A stretch of 54,576 nucleotides of DNA from IMG/VR virus record IMGVR_UViG_3300009285_001752, positions 1 to 54,576 of that record, one strand, 5' to 3'. Numbering within the stretch: the stretch's first letter is position 1; each line of letters starts with the position of its first letter. The translations under genes were made by a program, and so were the position numbers. The stretch comes from a virus. Positions 47,951-54,576 of the stretch are shown here, piece by piece. The notes under the pieces were generated by a model. That model searched no databases, had not been told where the DNA came from, and worked only from the letters and a program-made list of their open reading frames with translations.

Positions 47951-48223
47951 TCACGGTATCGCCTCAGTAAGGTCATTCACCAACCGTGTTTTACGGCCTT
48001 TCCCACGCTGCATCATCAACGCCCGCTGAATCTCCGTCAACGCCTTGTTCTGCATGTTAATCGCATTCGACAGTTTACGGCCTAGTTCAATATCTCCCGC
48101 TTCCCTAGCGAGGCGGATTGCGTCCAATGTGGTCTTGATGACTTCACTCTGAATCTCAGCCTGATCCTCAAGGGTTAACGTTTCAACCTTCGAATACAAG
48201 GTTTTCTTCACAGGTTCACTCAT
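47951..48223 (-). CDS. Possible small terminase subunit
   Basis: The 90-residue product is almost wholly helical and charged (LEDQAEIQSEVIKTTLDAIRLA ... LGRKLSNAINMQNKALTEIQ shown in parts). It lies two genes upstream of the terminase ATPase. Small terminase subunits are helical DNA-binding proteins at this position. A 16-codon frame follows at 47897-47947. The assignment is by position and composition only. Confidence 0.5.
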   Translation of the reverse strand: MSEPVKKTLYSKVETLTLEDQAEIQSEVIKTTLDAIRLAREAGDIELGRKLSNAINMQNKALTEIQRALMMQRGKGRKTRLVNDLTEAIP

Positions 48224-48459
48224 CCTCTCATCACCCTCAAACTAACTACTGCCCGTTTCAAAATCACGTTAAACGGTCGGTTGAAATTACCCTCCGCATC
48301 CAAACCCACCGCAAACACAAGGTACGGTACGCCACCCTCCGTTTTCTTCCCACCCACAAAGAAGCCGATGTCACGGCAGAGAATCGGCTTCGCCAAATCC
48401 TCAGTGTCAGCATATGAATGATCGTAATATTCCACAGCACACAACGTCTTCGGCTTCAA
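48220..48459 (-). CDS. Hypothetical 79-residue protein
   Basis: TTG 48459 overlaps the upstream stop (TTGA), behind GAGGATTATG. The product is alpha/beta (LCRDIGFFVGGKKTEGG; PYLVFAVGLDAEG) with two Cys. No family recognised. It overlaps the next gene by 4 bases (ATGA). Confidence 0.55.
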   Translation of the reverse strand: MKPKTLCAVEYYDHSYADTEDLAKPILCRDIGFFVGGKKTEGGVPYLVFAVGLDAEGNFNRPFNVILKRAVVSLRVMRG

Positions 48460-48590
48460 GGCATAATCCTCAAATCCCGCCTGAGCAAATCGTTCAAGTA
48501 CGCCGACGTCGGCACCAGTCGCTCAGCACGCCGCTTATCCAAAGCTTCCACAACCTCAGCGTCTAACGTAACCAGAATCTTAACCTTCAA
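48456..48590 (-). CDS. Ribbon-helix-helix (CopG/Arc-like) protein
   Basis: The 44-residue protein starts at TTG 48590 (TTGA overlap) behind GGAGG. The core KILVTLDAEVVEALDKRRAE, then TSAYLNDLLRRDL, is the RHH pattern: a beta strand that reads DNA and two helices. It is likely an autoregulator of the late operon. Confidence 0.65.
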   Translation of the reverse strand: MKVKILVTLDAEVVEALDKRRAERLVPTSAYLNDLLRRDLRIMP

Positions 48591-48718
48591 TCCAAAGCCT
48601 CCGCCAACCGAATGTTCGAGAGAATAAGCAACGCTTGAATCGGGATAGCCGTCTGGTCACTAGGCTCAAAACTGGCAACGTAACGTTCAACCCTACGTTT
48701 CCAAAAATTCCAATCCAA
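48587..48718 (-). CDS. 43-residue helical microprotein
   Basis: TTG 48718 is preceded by GGGGTGATTGTG, itself a duplication of an adjacent GGTGATTGTG. The peptide is amphipathic and helical (NFWKRRVERYVASFE; AIPIQALLILSNIRLAEAL). Function unknown. Confidence 0.5.
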   Translation of the reverse strand: MDWNFWKRRVERYVASFEPSDQTAIPIQALLILSNIRLAEALD

Positions 48719-48760
48719 CACAATCACCCCACACAATCACCTGAGGATATACTCCTATTA

Positions 48761-48898
48761 CTAAACATTAGGGTTTTGGTTGGTGAACGGGTTCATGCAG
48801 ACCCCGCAAACCATGACGCACCCGCAGCACACATGCCCCTTCACACACTTCTTCCACCCGTGAAGAACATGAACAGTCAACGCTTGACTTTCACACAT
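48761..48898 (-). CDS. 45-residue Cys-rich microprotein
   Basis: The frame from ATG 48898 has several Cys: KCVKGHVCCGCVMVCGVCMN, which can hold a compact zinc site. A longer frame extends upstream but crosses an inverted repeat. It is the first gene on the minus strand from the divergent region. Function unknown. Confidence 0.5.
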   Translation of the reverse strand: MCESQALTVHVLHGWKKCVKGHVCCGCVMVCGVCMNPFTNQNPNV

Positions 48899-48918
48899 CA
48901 CAACCAAGGGAAGGGGGG

Positions 48919-48946
48919 CTTGATGGTAAACGGTCAAACCGTCAAG
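48919..48946. repeat. Interrupted inverted repeat
   Basis: The outer arms CTTGA/TCAAG and the inner arms ACGGT/ACCGT (48930-48934 with 48938-48942) form one symmetric element. It fits an operator for the leftward operon. Confidence 0.45.
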
Positions 48947-49240
48947 GTCTCTCAACCATGGCACTCAGGCTTACCACCAAGCGATTTTTACACCTCGCAA
49001 CCAAGGGAACACTCCTAATTTGGAACTGAAATGAAGGTCGGTGTCGTTCTGATTGCGTTTGAGCGTTAGTTCAGGTGTGACGGGGGGTTGTTCCCGTTCC
49101 CATTCTTCTTGTTATGTGTGTTCTTCCTTCTCTCTGTGTGTATGATTAATTATTAGTCCCGCCTGTCGAACCCGCCTCCTGTCACCGTCCACGCTGTACC
49201 ACAATCAACGCACACGCATACCTGATATGGTAACACTCAA

Positions 49241-49300
49241 CATTTACCACTCAACGTGGAGAATAACAGTCATTCACCACCCACAGTGGGGAACAACCAC
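49241..49300. repeat. Two 30-bp tandem repeats with CCAC-N5-GTGG
   Basis: Units 49241-49270 and 49271-49300 match at about two thirds of positions. Both begin CATT-x-ACCAC-x-CA and contain the inverted core CCAC-N5-GTGG. The regular spacing of about three helical turns suggests cooperative binding of a dimer upstream of the rightward promoter. Confidence 0.6.
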
Positions 49301-49408
49301 CATTAAAGAGCACACTAAACCGACTTGTGGTGGGTTTCTCTTGTGGGTTGTGGGTGTTCGGTTTCTTTCAGGATCCACCCGTACACTGTGCTTCTATCCT
49401 TTTTCTTT

Positions 49409-49457
49409 GTTAGCGGAGCGCTAACTGCCATTACTGTAAGTAGACAAGTGTTATATG
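49409..49457 (+). promoter_or_regulatory. Palindrome and TATA box of rightward operon
   Basis: A perfect 7-base inverted repeat GTTAGCG-GAG-CGCTAAC (49409-49425) lies about 25 bases before a TATA box (GTTATATGTG, 49450-49459). The predicted start near 49480 gives an almost leaderless mRNA for the ATG at 49492. The palindrome is well placed for repressor or activator binding. Confidence 0.5.
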
Positions 49458-49491
49458 TGTTATGCGCTGTTAGGTTTGGTTGTTGATTGAA

Positions 49492-50424
49492 ATGGGTAAA
49501 TTCGTATCCGACGCAACAAAACAATTCCAAGCAGGCAAACGCCTCTTGGCCCTAGCGTCACAAGTAGATGTAATTCCAAACTTCAATACAGTAACCCATG
49601 AACACACTGACGAATGTCAAATGCTAGATAACGGGTCATGCATCACAGTCATGGAACAGAGAGAGAAGCTAGACAAATGGTTCAAGCAATTCCACGAATT
49701 AGAATCAACGCCTGGCCTAAGCAAATTGGCGATTAGCAAGGTGATGGTTCACTCGACTCAAAAGTGGCGTACTTCCATGCAGCCTACAAGTTTACTAATC
49801 CACGACCGACGCCTTGACATTCTCGAAGTAGACCCTTATCCAGCGATTCGATTTGAGGTAGCAAGCAAGCAATTTGGAACCACGGTTACAGTATGGAAGA
49901 CGGTGAGAGTATCTGATTATCCGGGAAGCGAACCATTCAACGAGGCCTTTCTAGAGCCGAGCAAGTTTACGAGCGCCCAAATATTTGAACGGGCAACAGC
50001 GATCTATATGGCTGAGAAAGCTAAGGCTGACCAACCAATGACTAACCCGGAACCTGAAGAATTGGAAGAAAACGGTTTGGTCGAGCAAGCAAAAGAGGAG
50101 CTAAGCCAAGATGTAGATGCCGCCGACTATCCTAAGCCTATTGCGGAACCTCTACCAAAACAACAAGAGAAAGCCACGGAACCCTTGTCTAAACCAACCG
50201 TCAGCACACAACAAAGCGTTAAGGCGGTTCGAGTACGATCAGGCGGAAACCTGACATTCAAGCACTTAACTAAGGAACTTTGGCAAATTACTGCTAAATA
50301 CTCTTCCATTTGCTCGACATGCAAAGGCATCATTCATGTTGGAGAGGAAATTACCATGTTCAAGGGTACACCTGGTTGGTCTCATATGGAACATTCAATA
50401 CCCGCTCAGGTGGCTGTGAAATGA
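49492..50424 (+). CDS. Multidomain protein with C-terminal zinc motif
   Basis: The 310-residue protein starts at ATG 49492 (TTG 49480 is an alternative). Residues 1-95 are helical. Residues about 100-180 form an alpha/beta domain (AIRFEVASKQFGTTVTVWKTV). A Glu/Pro/Lys-rich linker follows (190-245). The last 60 residues hold a zinc motif CSTCKGIIHVGEEITMF...WSHMEH (C-x2-C ... H-x2-H), like LIM/PARP-type 'CxxCxxxI..Ge.I' fingers. It heads the rightward operon, perhaps as a nucleic-acid-binding early protein. No known family. Confidence 0.65.
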   Translation: MGKFVSDATKQFQAGKRLLALASQVDVIPNFNTVTHEHTDECQMLDNGSCITVMEQREKLDKWFKQFHELESTPGLSKLAISKVMVHSTQKWRTSMQPTSLLIHDRRLDILEVDPYPAIRFEVASKQFGTTVTVWKTVRVSDYPGSEPFNEAFLEPSKFTSAQIFERATAIYMAEKAKADQPMTNPEPEELEENGLVEQAKEELSQDVDAADYPKPIAEPLPKQQEKATEPLSKPTVSTQQSVKAVRVRSGGNLTFKHLTKELWQITAKYSSICSTCKGIIHVGEEITMFKGTPGWSHMEHSIPAQVAVK

Positions 50425-50558
50425 ACTTAACAAGAAAAGAAGTCGAGAACTACGCAATAACTGATGGCGTAAGACTCTACTTTGAGACAACCATTGATGC
50501 TAAAGAACTGCTCAAACGCCTCGAATACTACCGCAAACTTTGGATGACCCAGGAATAG
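50421..50558 (+). CDS. 45-residue helical microprotein
   Basis: ATG 50421 overlaps the previous stop (ATGA). It is charged and helical (TRKEVENYAITDGVRLYFE; KELLKRLEYYRKLW), and has no Cys. Possibly a partner of the upstream protein. Confidence 0.5.
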   Translation: MNLTRKEVENYAITDGVRLYFETTIDAKELLKRLEYYRKLWMTQE

Positions 50559-50580
50559 GGGTGAAAGTGGAGGGTGCACC

Positions 50581-50844
50581 ATGAGACCTAAAGGCGTTGA
50601 ACCGCTAAACACGGTCATACGGCTACCTGATGGGCGTGTTGGAACCATTTGCTACAATTGGTTAGATGGTTGCGGCGGTGTTTGGGGTAAACATAAATTT
50701 GAGATGCCTGATGGCGGGTTTGGAAATCTACCCCACCCACAATTCATGCTACGGGAAAAGGAACTTTCAGCGCTACTCAAAGGCCACCATACTTCAGACT
50801 TGGAATGTGTTGGAGAAGAATATGAGGTTATAAGTAATGTCTAA
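50581..50844 (+). CDS. Hypothetical 87-residue protein
   Basis: GGAGGGTGCACC precedes ATG 50581. The N-terminal half is a small beta barrel-like segment (NTVIRLPDGRVGTICYNWLDGCGGVWG); the C-terminal half has His and Cys. No family recognised. Confidence 0.6.
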   Translation: MRPKGVEPLNTVIRLPDGRVGTICYNWLDGCGGVWGKHKFEMPDGGFGNLPHPQFMLREKELSALLKGHHTSDLECVGEEYEVISNV

Positions 50845-50875
50845 TGTACAGGGAAGCAAGGAAGGTGAGGCAGGA

Positions 50876-51019
50876 ATGAGTGAGTACACGACTATTCGAA
50901 TCGACCGCGAGCTCCATGAGCAGTTAAAAGCGCTCGGTGGCAAGGGCGAGTCGTATAGTGAGATCATTCGCAGGCTGATTCAGGCAAACCAAGAGGCGAA
51001 AAGAGATGACCGAAGTTGA
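50876..51019 (+). CDS. Ribbon-helix-helix VapB-like protein
   Basis: ATG 50876 follows AAGGTGAGG-type signal (AAGGAAGGTGAGG); an earlier ATG at 50837 overlaps the previous gene. The 47-residue product TTIRIDRELHEQLKALGGKG-ESYSEIIRRLI is a clear archaeal VapB/RHH domain. No VapC toxin lies next to it, so it is more likely a virus repressor than an antitoxin. Confidence 0.75.
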   Translation: MSEYTTIRIDRELHEQLKALGGKGESYSEIIRRLIQANQEAKRDDRS

Positions 51020-51146
51020 AATGTGGGTTTGCCCGAAACACGGCATGATGATTAAGAAAGGCGATGAGCACCTAATCCCCTTACATAGAAAATACCAACG
51101 ATGTTATCGCGTCTTGAAGCTGGAAAAAATCAAGGTTTCGGAGTGA
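51006..51146 (+). CDS. 46-residue microprotein
   Basis: ATG 51006 overlaps the RHH gene by 14 bases. It has C-x3-H (VCPKHG) and a later H...C (HRKYQRC), a possible zinc site, and a Lys-rich tail. Function unknown. Confidence 0.45.
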   Translation: MTEVEMWVCPKHGMMIKKGDEHLIPLHRKYQRCYRVLKLEKIKVSE

Positions 51147-51153
51147 AAGCGGT

Positions 51154-51243
51154 TTGACTTGTCCCAGTTGCGGTTTTAATAACCCCAACCGGCCCGATGA
51201 GTTGTGTCCGAACTGTGAGGAAAGAGAGGTGAAAACGAAATGA
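51154..51243 (+). CDS. 29-residue zinc ribbon
   Basis: TTG 51154 gives TCPSCGFNN and LCPNCEE, two C-x2-C knuckles 15 residues apart: a complete zinc ribbon in under 30 residues. The stop overlaps the next ATG. Confidence 0.5.
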   Translation: MTCPSCGFNNPNRPDELCPNCEEREVKTK

Positions 51244-51332
51244 GCGTAACATTCTTCATGGCCTTAGTGTCGTTCGCCACCGCCATGATCCTGCTGGGAA
51301 TGAAACTTGAAGGTTACTTGTCGAAACGCTGA
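51240..51332 (+). CDS. 30-residue membrane peptide
   Basis: ATG 51240 overlaps the previous stop. One hydrophobic helix (VTFFMALVSFATAMILLG) and a basic end. It ends 12 bases before the convergent SWIM gene. Confidence 0.45.
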   Translation: MSVTFFMALVSFATAMILLGMKLEGYLSKR

Positions 51333-51344
51333 CGACCTTCGAAA

Positions 51345-51560
51345 CTACGGTTTAGCATACCGCTTGACTAGCCCTTCTTTCTCCATCTGTTTCAAGTTCC
51401 CTTCATATTCCCTTGCCTGGTCCAAGTGCCGGCAATGCGCGCGCATAGCCCAACCCGCACACGAACAGGACCCCTTACCTTTAAGATCCACTTGATACCA
51501 GATTTCGTAGAGGTCTGGTGCAACCTCTCTTATTTGGGCAGCCACTTTCTCTTGCCTCAC
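51345..51560 (-). CDS. SWIM zinc-finger protein
   Basis: The 71-residue protein has C-x-C-x-G-W-x6-C-x-H (SCSCAGWAMRAHCRHL, residues 31-46), the SWIM pattern CxCxnCxH. SWIM domains bind DNA or protein and occur in archaeal recombination-linked factors and virus proteins. ATG 51560 overlaps the previous stop (ATGA). The remainder is basic helix. Confidence 0.8.
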   Translation of the reverse strand: MRQEKVAAQIREVAPDLYEIWYQVDLKGKGSCSCAGWAMRAHCRHLDQAREYEGNLKQMEKEGLVKRYAKP

Positions 51561-51868
51561 TTTCTGAATAGGAAATCGTACAGGTACATTCCAGCCGTCG
51601 CAATGAGAGTAGCAAAACCAGTTATGAGTGCTGAATTTCTGCGCTCCCGCTTCCGATGATCGGAAACATGCATCGTGTATGATTGTGCTAGTCCCTGTTT
51701 TTCTTTGCCTGTTGCGGGATCTAAGCCGCCGACTAGGACGAGTTTCACGCTGAACAGGTCGCTGTTAAGCCTGTGCATTTCGGACAGAACTCCGTTGGGT
51801 CCGTTTATGGCTTCATCTATGCGGATGATGGCATCATGCTGTCCGTTGTTCCGCCTTCTCCCCGCCAA
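51557..51868 (-). CDS. Membrane-anchored coiled protein
   Basis: The 103-residue product has a polar helical N-terminal region, then one C-terminal helix (ALITGFATLIATAGMYLYDF) after a basic stretch (DHRKRERRNS). It is probably anchored with the N-terminus in the cytoplasm. It sits in the membrane operon of the exported protein. Confidence 0.6.
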   Translation of the reverse strand: MAGRRRNNGQHDAIIRIDEAINGPNGVLSEMHRLNSDLFSVKLVLVGGLDPATGKEKQGLAQSYTMHVSDHRKRERRNSALITGFATLIATAGMYLYDFLFRK

Positions 51869-51889
51869 ACTGAATCACTAGCATCACAA

Positions 51890-52621
51890 TTAGAAATCGT
51901 TCTCAAATTTGACTACCGCGTTATAGGCTAGAATTGCGAGTAATGCTGCGAACGTACCCCAAAAAACATCTGAAAGTGAGTTCAACGGTGGGTTAGCGTA
52001 CGCGGCTGGATTTCCGAATTCTCCGACTTCCCAGAACCACATGATGATTTCAAGGATTGAGAGTTGAAGTAAGGCTTCTTTCAAGCGCCCTGCTTTGCCA
52101 GTCCACTTGAACAGATCCATGAGGTTGATGTTGAGTAGCGCGGTGGTGACCATGAGCACCGTCCAAAAATGAGTGAGGTCATCAACGCGTGTTTCCATCG
52201 GTGATGTGCATAGGGGTGGTCGGCATGTGTAGAGGTCGTTGTAGTGGGCGTATGCTGCTACGCCTGTTGCGATGAACATGACCAGAAAGGTGATGGCAAG
52301 CCAGAGCGGCCGGGACCAAACGTAGTCTATGTGAAAATCGTTGTCATGCTTCCACTTCCACCATTGCACAAGGTAAATCGCGAGAACAACAAGCGGCAGG
52401 TAGATGACGTATTGCAGAAACGCCGCGCTACCGAAACTTCCCGGGCCGAGGATTGACCGTTTGCCTAACCAGAAATCTAAACCGTAGGTTTGCGCCGCGT
52501 ATAGGAACATGCCCAGATGATCCCGTTGCCCCGCCCAACTGGCTAGGTAACTCCATTGGTATATGAACCATAGTAGGATAGCGAGAGGTATGCCGAGGAC
52601 CGCAATGTCTCTGAATTTCAA
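51890..52621 (-). CDS. Multi-pass membrane protein
   Basis: The 243-residue protein has about six membrane helices. Conserved-looking polar positions sit at helix ends: DDLTHFW (about 148-154), LEIIMWFWEVGEFG (193-206) and SDVFWGTFAAL (220-230). The H...E...E...D pattern vaguely recalls the DUF2238/YjdF membrane family. ATG 52621. Its operon neighbours are all membrane or exported proteins, so a membrane complex is likely. Confidence 0.65.
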   Translation of the reverse strand: MKFRDIAVLGIPLAILLWFIYQWSYLASWAGQRDHLGMFLYAAQTYGLDFWLGKRSILGPGSFGSAAFLQYVIYLPLVVLAIYLVQWWKWKHDNDFHIDYVWSRPLWLAITFLVMFIATGVAAYAHYNDLYTCRPPLCTSPMETRVDDLTHFWTVLMVTTALLNINLMDLFKWTGKAGRLKEALLQLSILEIIMWFWEVGEFGNPAAYANPPLNSLSDVFWGTFAALLAILAYNAVVKFENDF

Positions 52622-52628
52622 ATGTCAA

Positions 52629-52925
52629 TCACTTCCGTCTACGTGTAGGTGGTGGAGGAGGGGAAGGCAGCAGACGACATAACAGTAAGGCGACCATGCA
52701 AACGGTTAAGATTAACAGCGGCAACGACGCGGGAAAAAGAACGAAGGCACTTGACCCGAAGAACCAAAGTTGAAAGAATACTTCGGCGAACAACCAAGTG
52801 CGCGGTATGCCAGCTATGAGCTTTTCCTGCACGAAGGCTAATGCGTCGTAAGTGACGGTTAGAAGAATTGCCACGTTCACCGCTATGATGAAACGTAGCA
52901 TTGTTTGTATTATTTCAATTCTCAT
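52629..52925 (-). CDS. Membrane protein, 98 residues
   Basis: Three hydrophobic segments (about 8-30, 45-60, 64-85) are followed by a Pro-rich basic tail (LLPSPPPPPTRRRK). ATG 52925 overlaps the exported-protein stop (ATGA), so the two are translationally coupled. Function unknown. Confidence 0.65.
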   Translation of the reverse strand: MRIEIIQTMLRFIIAVNVAILLTVTYDALAFVQEKLIAGIPRTWLFAEVFFQLWFFGSSAFVLFPASLPLLILTVCMVALLLCRLLPSPPPPPTRRRK

Positions 52926-54544
52926 GGCTGCGGCGGTGGAGTAGGGGTAATCTTTCGCTTGCGCTTAACCAACCCTACCACTGAACCTGAAAGTAACGCG
53001 CCAATCAACGTGTACGCGCCAAGCACCGCGGCGGGATCAACAGGGCAATCCGACCCGAAGCAGAAGACGTTAATCAACTCGTTCCCCGGGCCGGTTGTGT
53101 CGTTGATTGGGGGTATGACGACGGGTGGTAGTTGAACAGGGTAAGCCACGGGCACTAGGGCGACTAGCTTGCGGGCGTCGAGTTCCATGTGGCTAGACTT
53201 CCCGTCAGCAGTAACAGCCTTGTAATGGTTCACTGCGAGAACGTTCTGCGCCCGCATCTGCACAAACATAGGCGCAAGGTCAGGCATGTAGTACGCGAAC
53301 AGTTCCCTCCAATAGTAATCATACTGATACGGACCCTCGGTGTATGGGCCGTAGTTACGGAACCAGTCGAAGATTTCCCTAGCGAACAATTCCGTCGCAG
53401 CTCGAGCCGTATAATTTCCGCCCGATTCAATGTCTAGAAACAGCGTGTCAAGCACAGTTGGAAAGTGAATGTCGTAGGGTAAGGCTACGTTCGGTTCGTA
53501 GAAGTCGTTAGTGAACACATCCATGTTCCAAGTCACATTATGCCGTAGCATGTACTTGGCGAACTCGACATGAATCCGTTGAGCTGCTTCAAGAAATTGT
53601 AAGTAACGAGCTTCAGTAATCTTGTAAAGGTACGTTTGCTGAGCATGAGGAGTAAGGAAGAATAAGACTTCATTATATACGCCGAGAGCTTGCGAACCCA
53701 CCGCGTCAACAACTTCCTGTGGGAAGATTTTACAGAACTCGCGACCACCGAAGATTACGCCAGCATTCCACGGAATCCGCCCCATCCAAGTAGAATTATC
53801 CACAATACCAGTTCCAGGATTAATCGGTTCAGGTGGTACCACGCTGTTATTCGTGGAGGGTACGACAACGACGGGTTTGAAGTCTTGATAGCCCCCTATC
53901 GAAATCATGAAGCGCACGTGACCGTCTTCAACCCACCAAGTCGGCTCCTCCACGCAAATCACGCGTGTAGGATCACCGTAAGCATCTAGAATGGCTTGCC
54001 GTTCGGGCGATTGTGTTTGCCAAATTGGGTGCCGAGTGAAGCCTTTCATGTAGTTATAGCTCTGTCGGGAAATTGCATCACGCATTAACGTAGCAACAAT
54101 CGTGTTACCATCAAACCATTCGCTGACGAGAAGTGCGCCTATTTGCTGTTTCGTCGCAGCTTTGAAGCCTGTTAGGTAGTACGGGTTCCAGTAGGTGCCG
54201 TAAGGCTCGTCTGAAAGCGGCTGCTGGCCGTAAGCTCCTTCCCTTGCGCCCTGAGTGCCGAAGTTGAAGTCTCGACTTAAATCCGCGGCAAACGGAGTGT
54301 CGCCCTGAATTCGAGTGACTAGCTGTGTCCACGTTGAAATTCCATAGTTCAACAGTTCAGCCTTATGGGAAGGCCAAAGGAAATACGCTAGATCCCGCGG
54401 TGTCCTATCAAGGTACCAAGGCAACACATTTGTTGAATTAGACGCACGTTGCCCTTCACTATTCTCACGGGGAACAGCTAGAACCGCCGGAGAAATTGCT
54501 ATGAGGAATAGAAGCAGGTATGGGGTAACTTTGTTTACGTGCAT
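52922..54544 (-). CDS. Large exported, membrane-anchored protein, copy B (complete)
   Basis: ATG 54544 follows AAGTGATTGG. The 540-residue protein has a signal peptide (TPYLLLFLIAISPAVLA), a Trp/Tyr-rich ectodomain with several N-glycosylation sequons, a Pro-rich linker (PVVIPP), and one C-terminal helix (AVLGAYTLIGALLSGSVVGLV shown in part) with a KRKRK stop-transfer. Two Cys precede the helix (CFGSDC). Most of the molecule thus lies outside the cell. It is closely similar to copy A at 1-1383. No domain is recognised; a virion spike, receptor-masking or egress protein are open options. Confidence 0.85.
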   Translation of the reverse strand: MHVNKVTPYLLLFLIAISPAVLAVPRENSEGQRASNSTNVLPWYLDRTPRDLAYFLWPSHKAELLNYGISTWTQLVTRIQGDTPFAADLSRDFNFGTQGAREGAYGQQPLSDEPYGTYWNPYYLTGFKAATKQQIGALLVSEWFDGNTIVATLMRDAISRQSYNYMKGFTRHPIWQTQSPERQAILDAYGDPTRVICVEEPTWWVEDGHVRFMISIGGYQDFKPVVVVPSTNNSVVPPEPINPGTGIVDNSTWMGRIPWNAGVIFGGREFCKIFPQEVVDAVGSQALGVYNEVLFFLTPHAQQTYLYKITEARYLQFLEAAQRIHVEFAKYMLRHNVTWNMDVFTNDFYEPNVALPYDIHFPTVLDTLFLDIESGGNYTARAATELFAREIFDWFRNYGPYTEGPYQYDYYWRELFAYYMPDLAPMFVQMRAQNVLAVNHYKAVTADGKSSHMELDARKLVALVPVAYPVQLPPVVIPPINDTTGPGNELINVFCFGSDCPVDPAAVLGAYTLIGALLSGSVVGLVKRKRKITPTPPPQP

Positions 54545-54549
54545 TCCAA

Positions 54550-54576
54550 TCACTTGCTTGCCGTTCGATATGTGGC
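54550..54576 (-). CDS. 3' end of second small membrane-protein gene
   Basis: The last 27 bases encode ATYRTASK and a stop, nearly identical to the C-terminus (ATYRTVSK) of the 94-residue membrane protein at 1390-1674, and with the same spacing to the exported-protein gene. The rest lies outside the window. Confidence 0.75.
   Translation of the reverse strand, partial: ATYRTASK

Larger units (their letters stand above)
48899..49491. promoter_or_regulatory. Main divergent intergenic region
   Basis: These 593 bases separate the long leftward late operon from the rightward operon. They hold a duplicated CAACCAAGGGAA (48901-48912 and 48998-49009), an inverted repeat at 48919-48946, an AT-rich island (GATTAATTATTAG near 49144-49156), two 30-bp tandem repeats and a palindrome plus TATA box. 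No gene is seen. It is the best candidate for the major control region or an origin. Confidence 0.6.

Noticed and set aside
49227-49424. 65-codon plus-strand frame in the divergent region
   Set aside because: It runs through the 30-bp tandem repeats and the palindrome, has no ribosome-binding signal and no protein-like pattern.
50876-51146. RHH gene plus next gene as a VapBC toxin-antitoxin pair
   Set aside because: The following small gene has no PIN-domain acidic residues and is far too short for VapC.

Overview
The window reads as the genome, or nearly the whole genome, of a head-tailed virus (Caudoviricetes-like, HK97-type) that infects an archaeon. The head-tail assignment rests on recognisable terminase, portal, prohead protease, scaffold, HK97-like capsid, tail tube, tail chaperone and tape-measure genes in canonical order. 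The archaeal assignment rests on TATA-box promoters (for example at 4911 and 7855), Shine-Dalgarno signals of the GGTGA/GAGGTGA type, frequent TTG and GTG starts, many very small zinc-ribbon, winged-helix and ribbon-helix-helix proteins, and a QueT plus DpdA-like pair. The host lineage cannot be named from the sequence.

Layout. (1) 1-1674: the 5' part of a large exported protein gene and a small membrane protein, followed upstream by a 750-base non-coding stretch with palindromes and a candidate structured RNA. (2) 2423-12496 (minus strand): about 40 tightly packed small genes. They include zinc-ribbon microproteins, winged-helix proteins, a metallophosphoesterase, a DUF559/Vsr-like endonuclease, a RecB/Cas4-like nuclease and a 7-deazaguanine pair (QueT transporter plus DpdA-like transglycosylase). 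(3) 12668-13287 (plus strand): four tiny genes, divergent from region 2. (4) 13498-25544 (minus): tail module, in transcription order connector, HNH, tail completion, tail tube, frameshifted tail chaperones, tape measure, distal tail and LamG-type tail-tip proteins. (5) 25534-35052 (minus): a 9.5-kb glycan island with glycosyltransferases, a nucleotide-sugar dehydratase, an aminotransferase, an acetyltransferase and an APS kinase. It sits between the capsid gene and the head-tail connector. (6) 35054-48898 (minus): head module, in transcription order terminase ATPase, methyltransferase, terminase nuclease, FkbM methyltransferase, portal, surface or fibre-like proteins, protease, scaffold, decoration and capsid. 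A rho-independent-like hairpin follows the capsid gene. (7) 48899-49491: divergent regulatory region with tandem repeats, inverted repeats and a TATA box. (8) 49492-51332 (plus): a seven-gene operon, probably early or regulatory. (9) 51345-54576 (minus): SWIM zinc finger, membrane proteins and a second copy of the exported protein.

The two window ends are homologous over about 1,415 bases but not identical. Either the genome carries two copies of the exported-protein gene, or it is a circle of about 53.2 kb whose ends carry two strain variants. The second reading restores one coherent operon: small membrane protein, exported protein, three membrane proteins, SWIM protein.

How the genes fit together: modified guanines probably protect the DNA, the packaging and structural genes build a long-tailed particle, and the glycan island probably decorates virion or host surface with an N-acetylated amino-deoxy sugar. 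Several genes carry translational oddities: NTGA start-stop overlaps with all four NTG codons, a CTG start, a -1 frameshift in the tail chaperone, a reading frame without a start, and a 77-bp duplication that breaks the protease gene.
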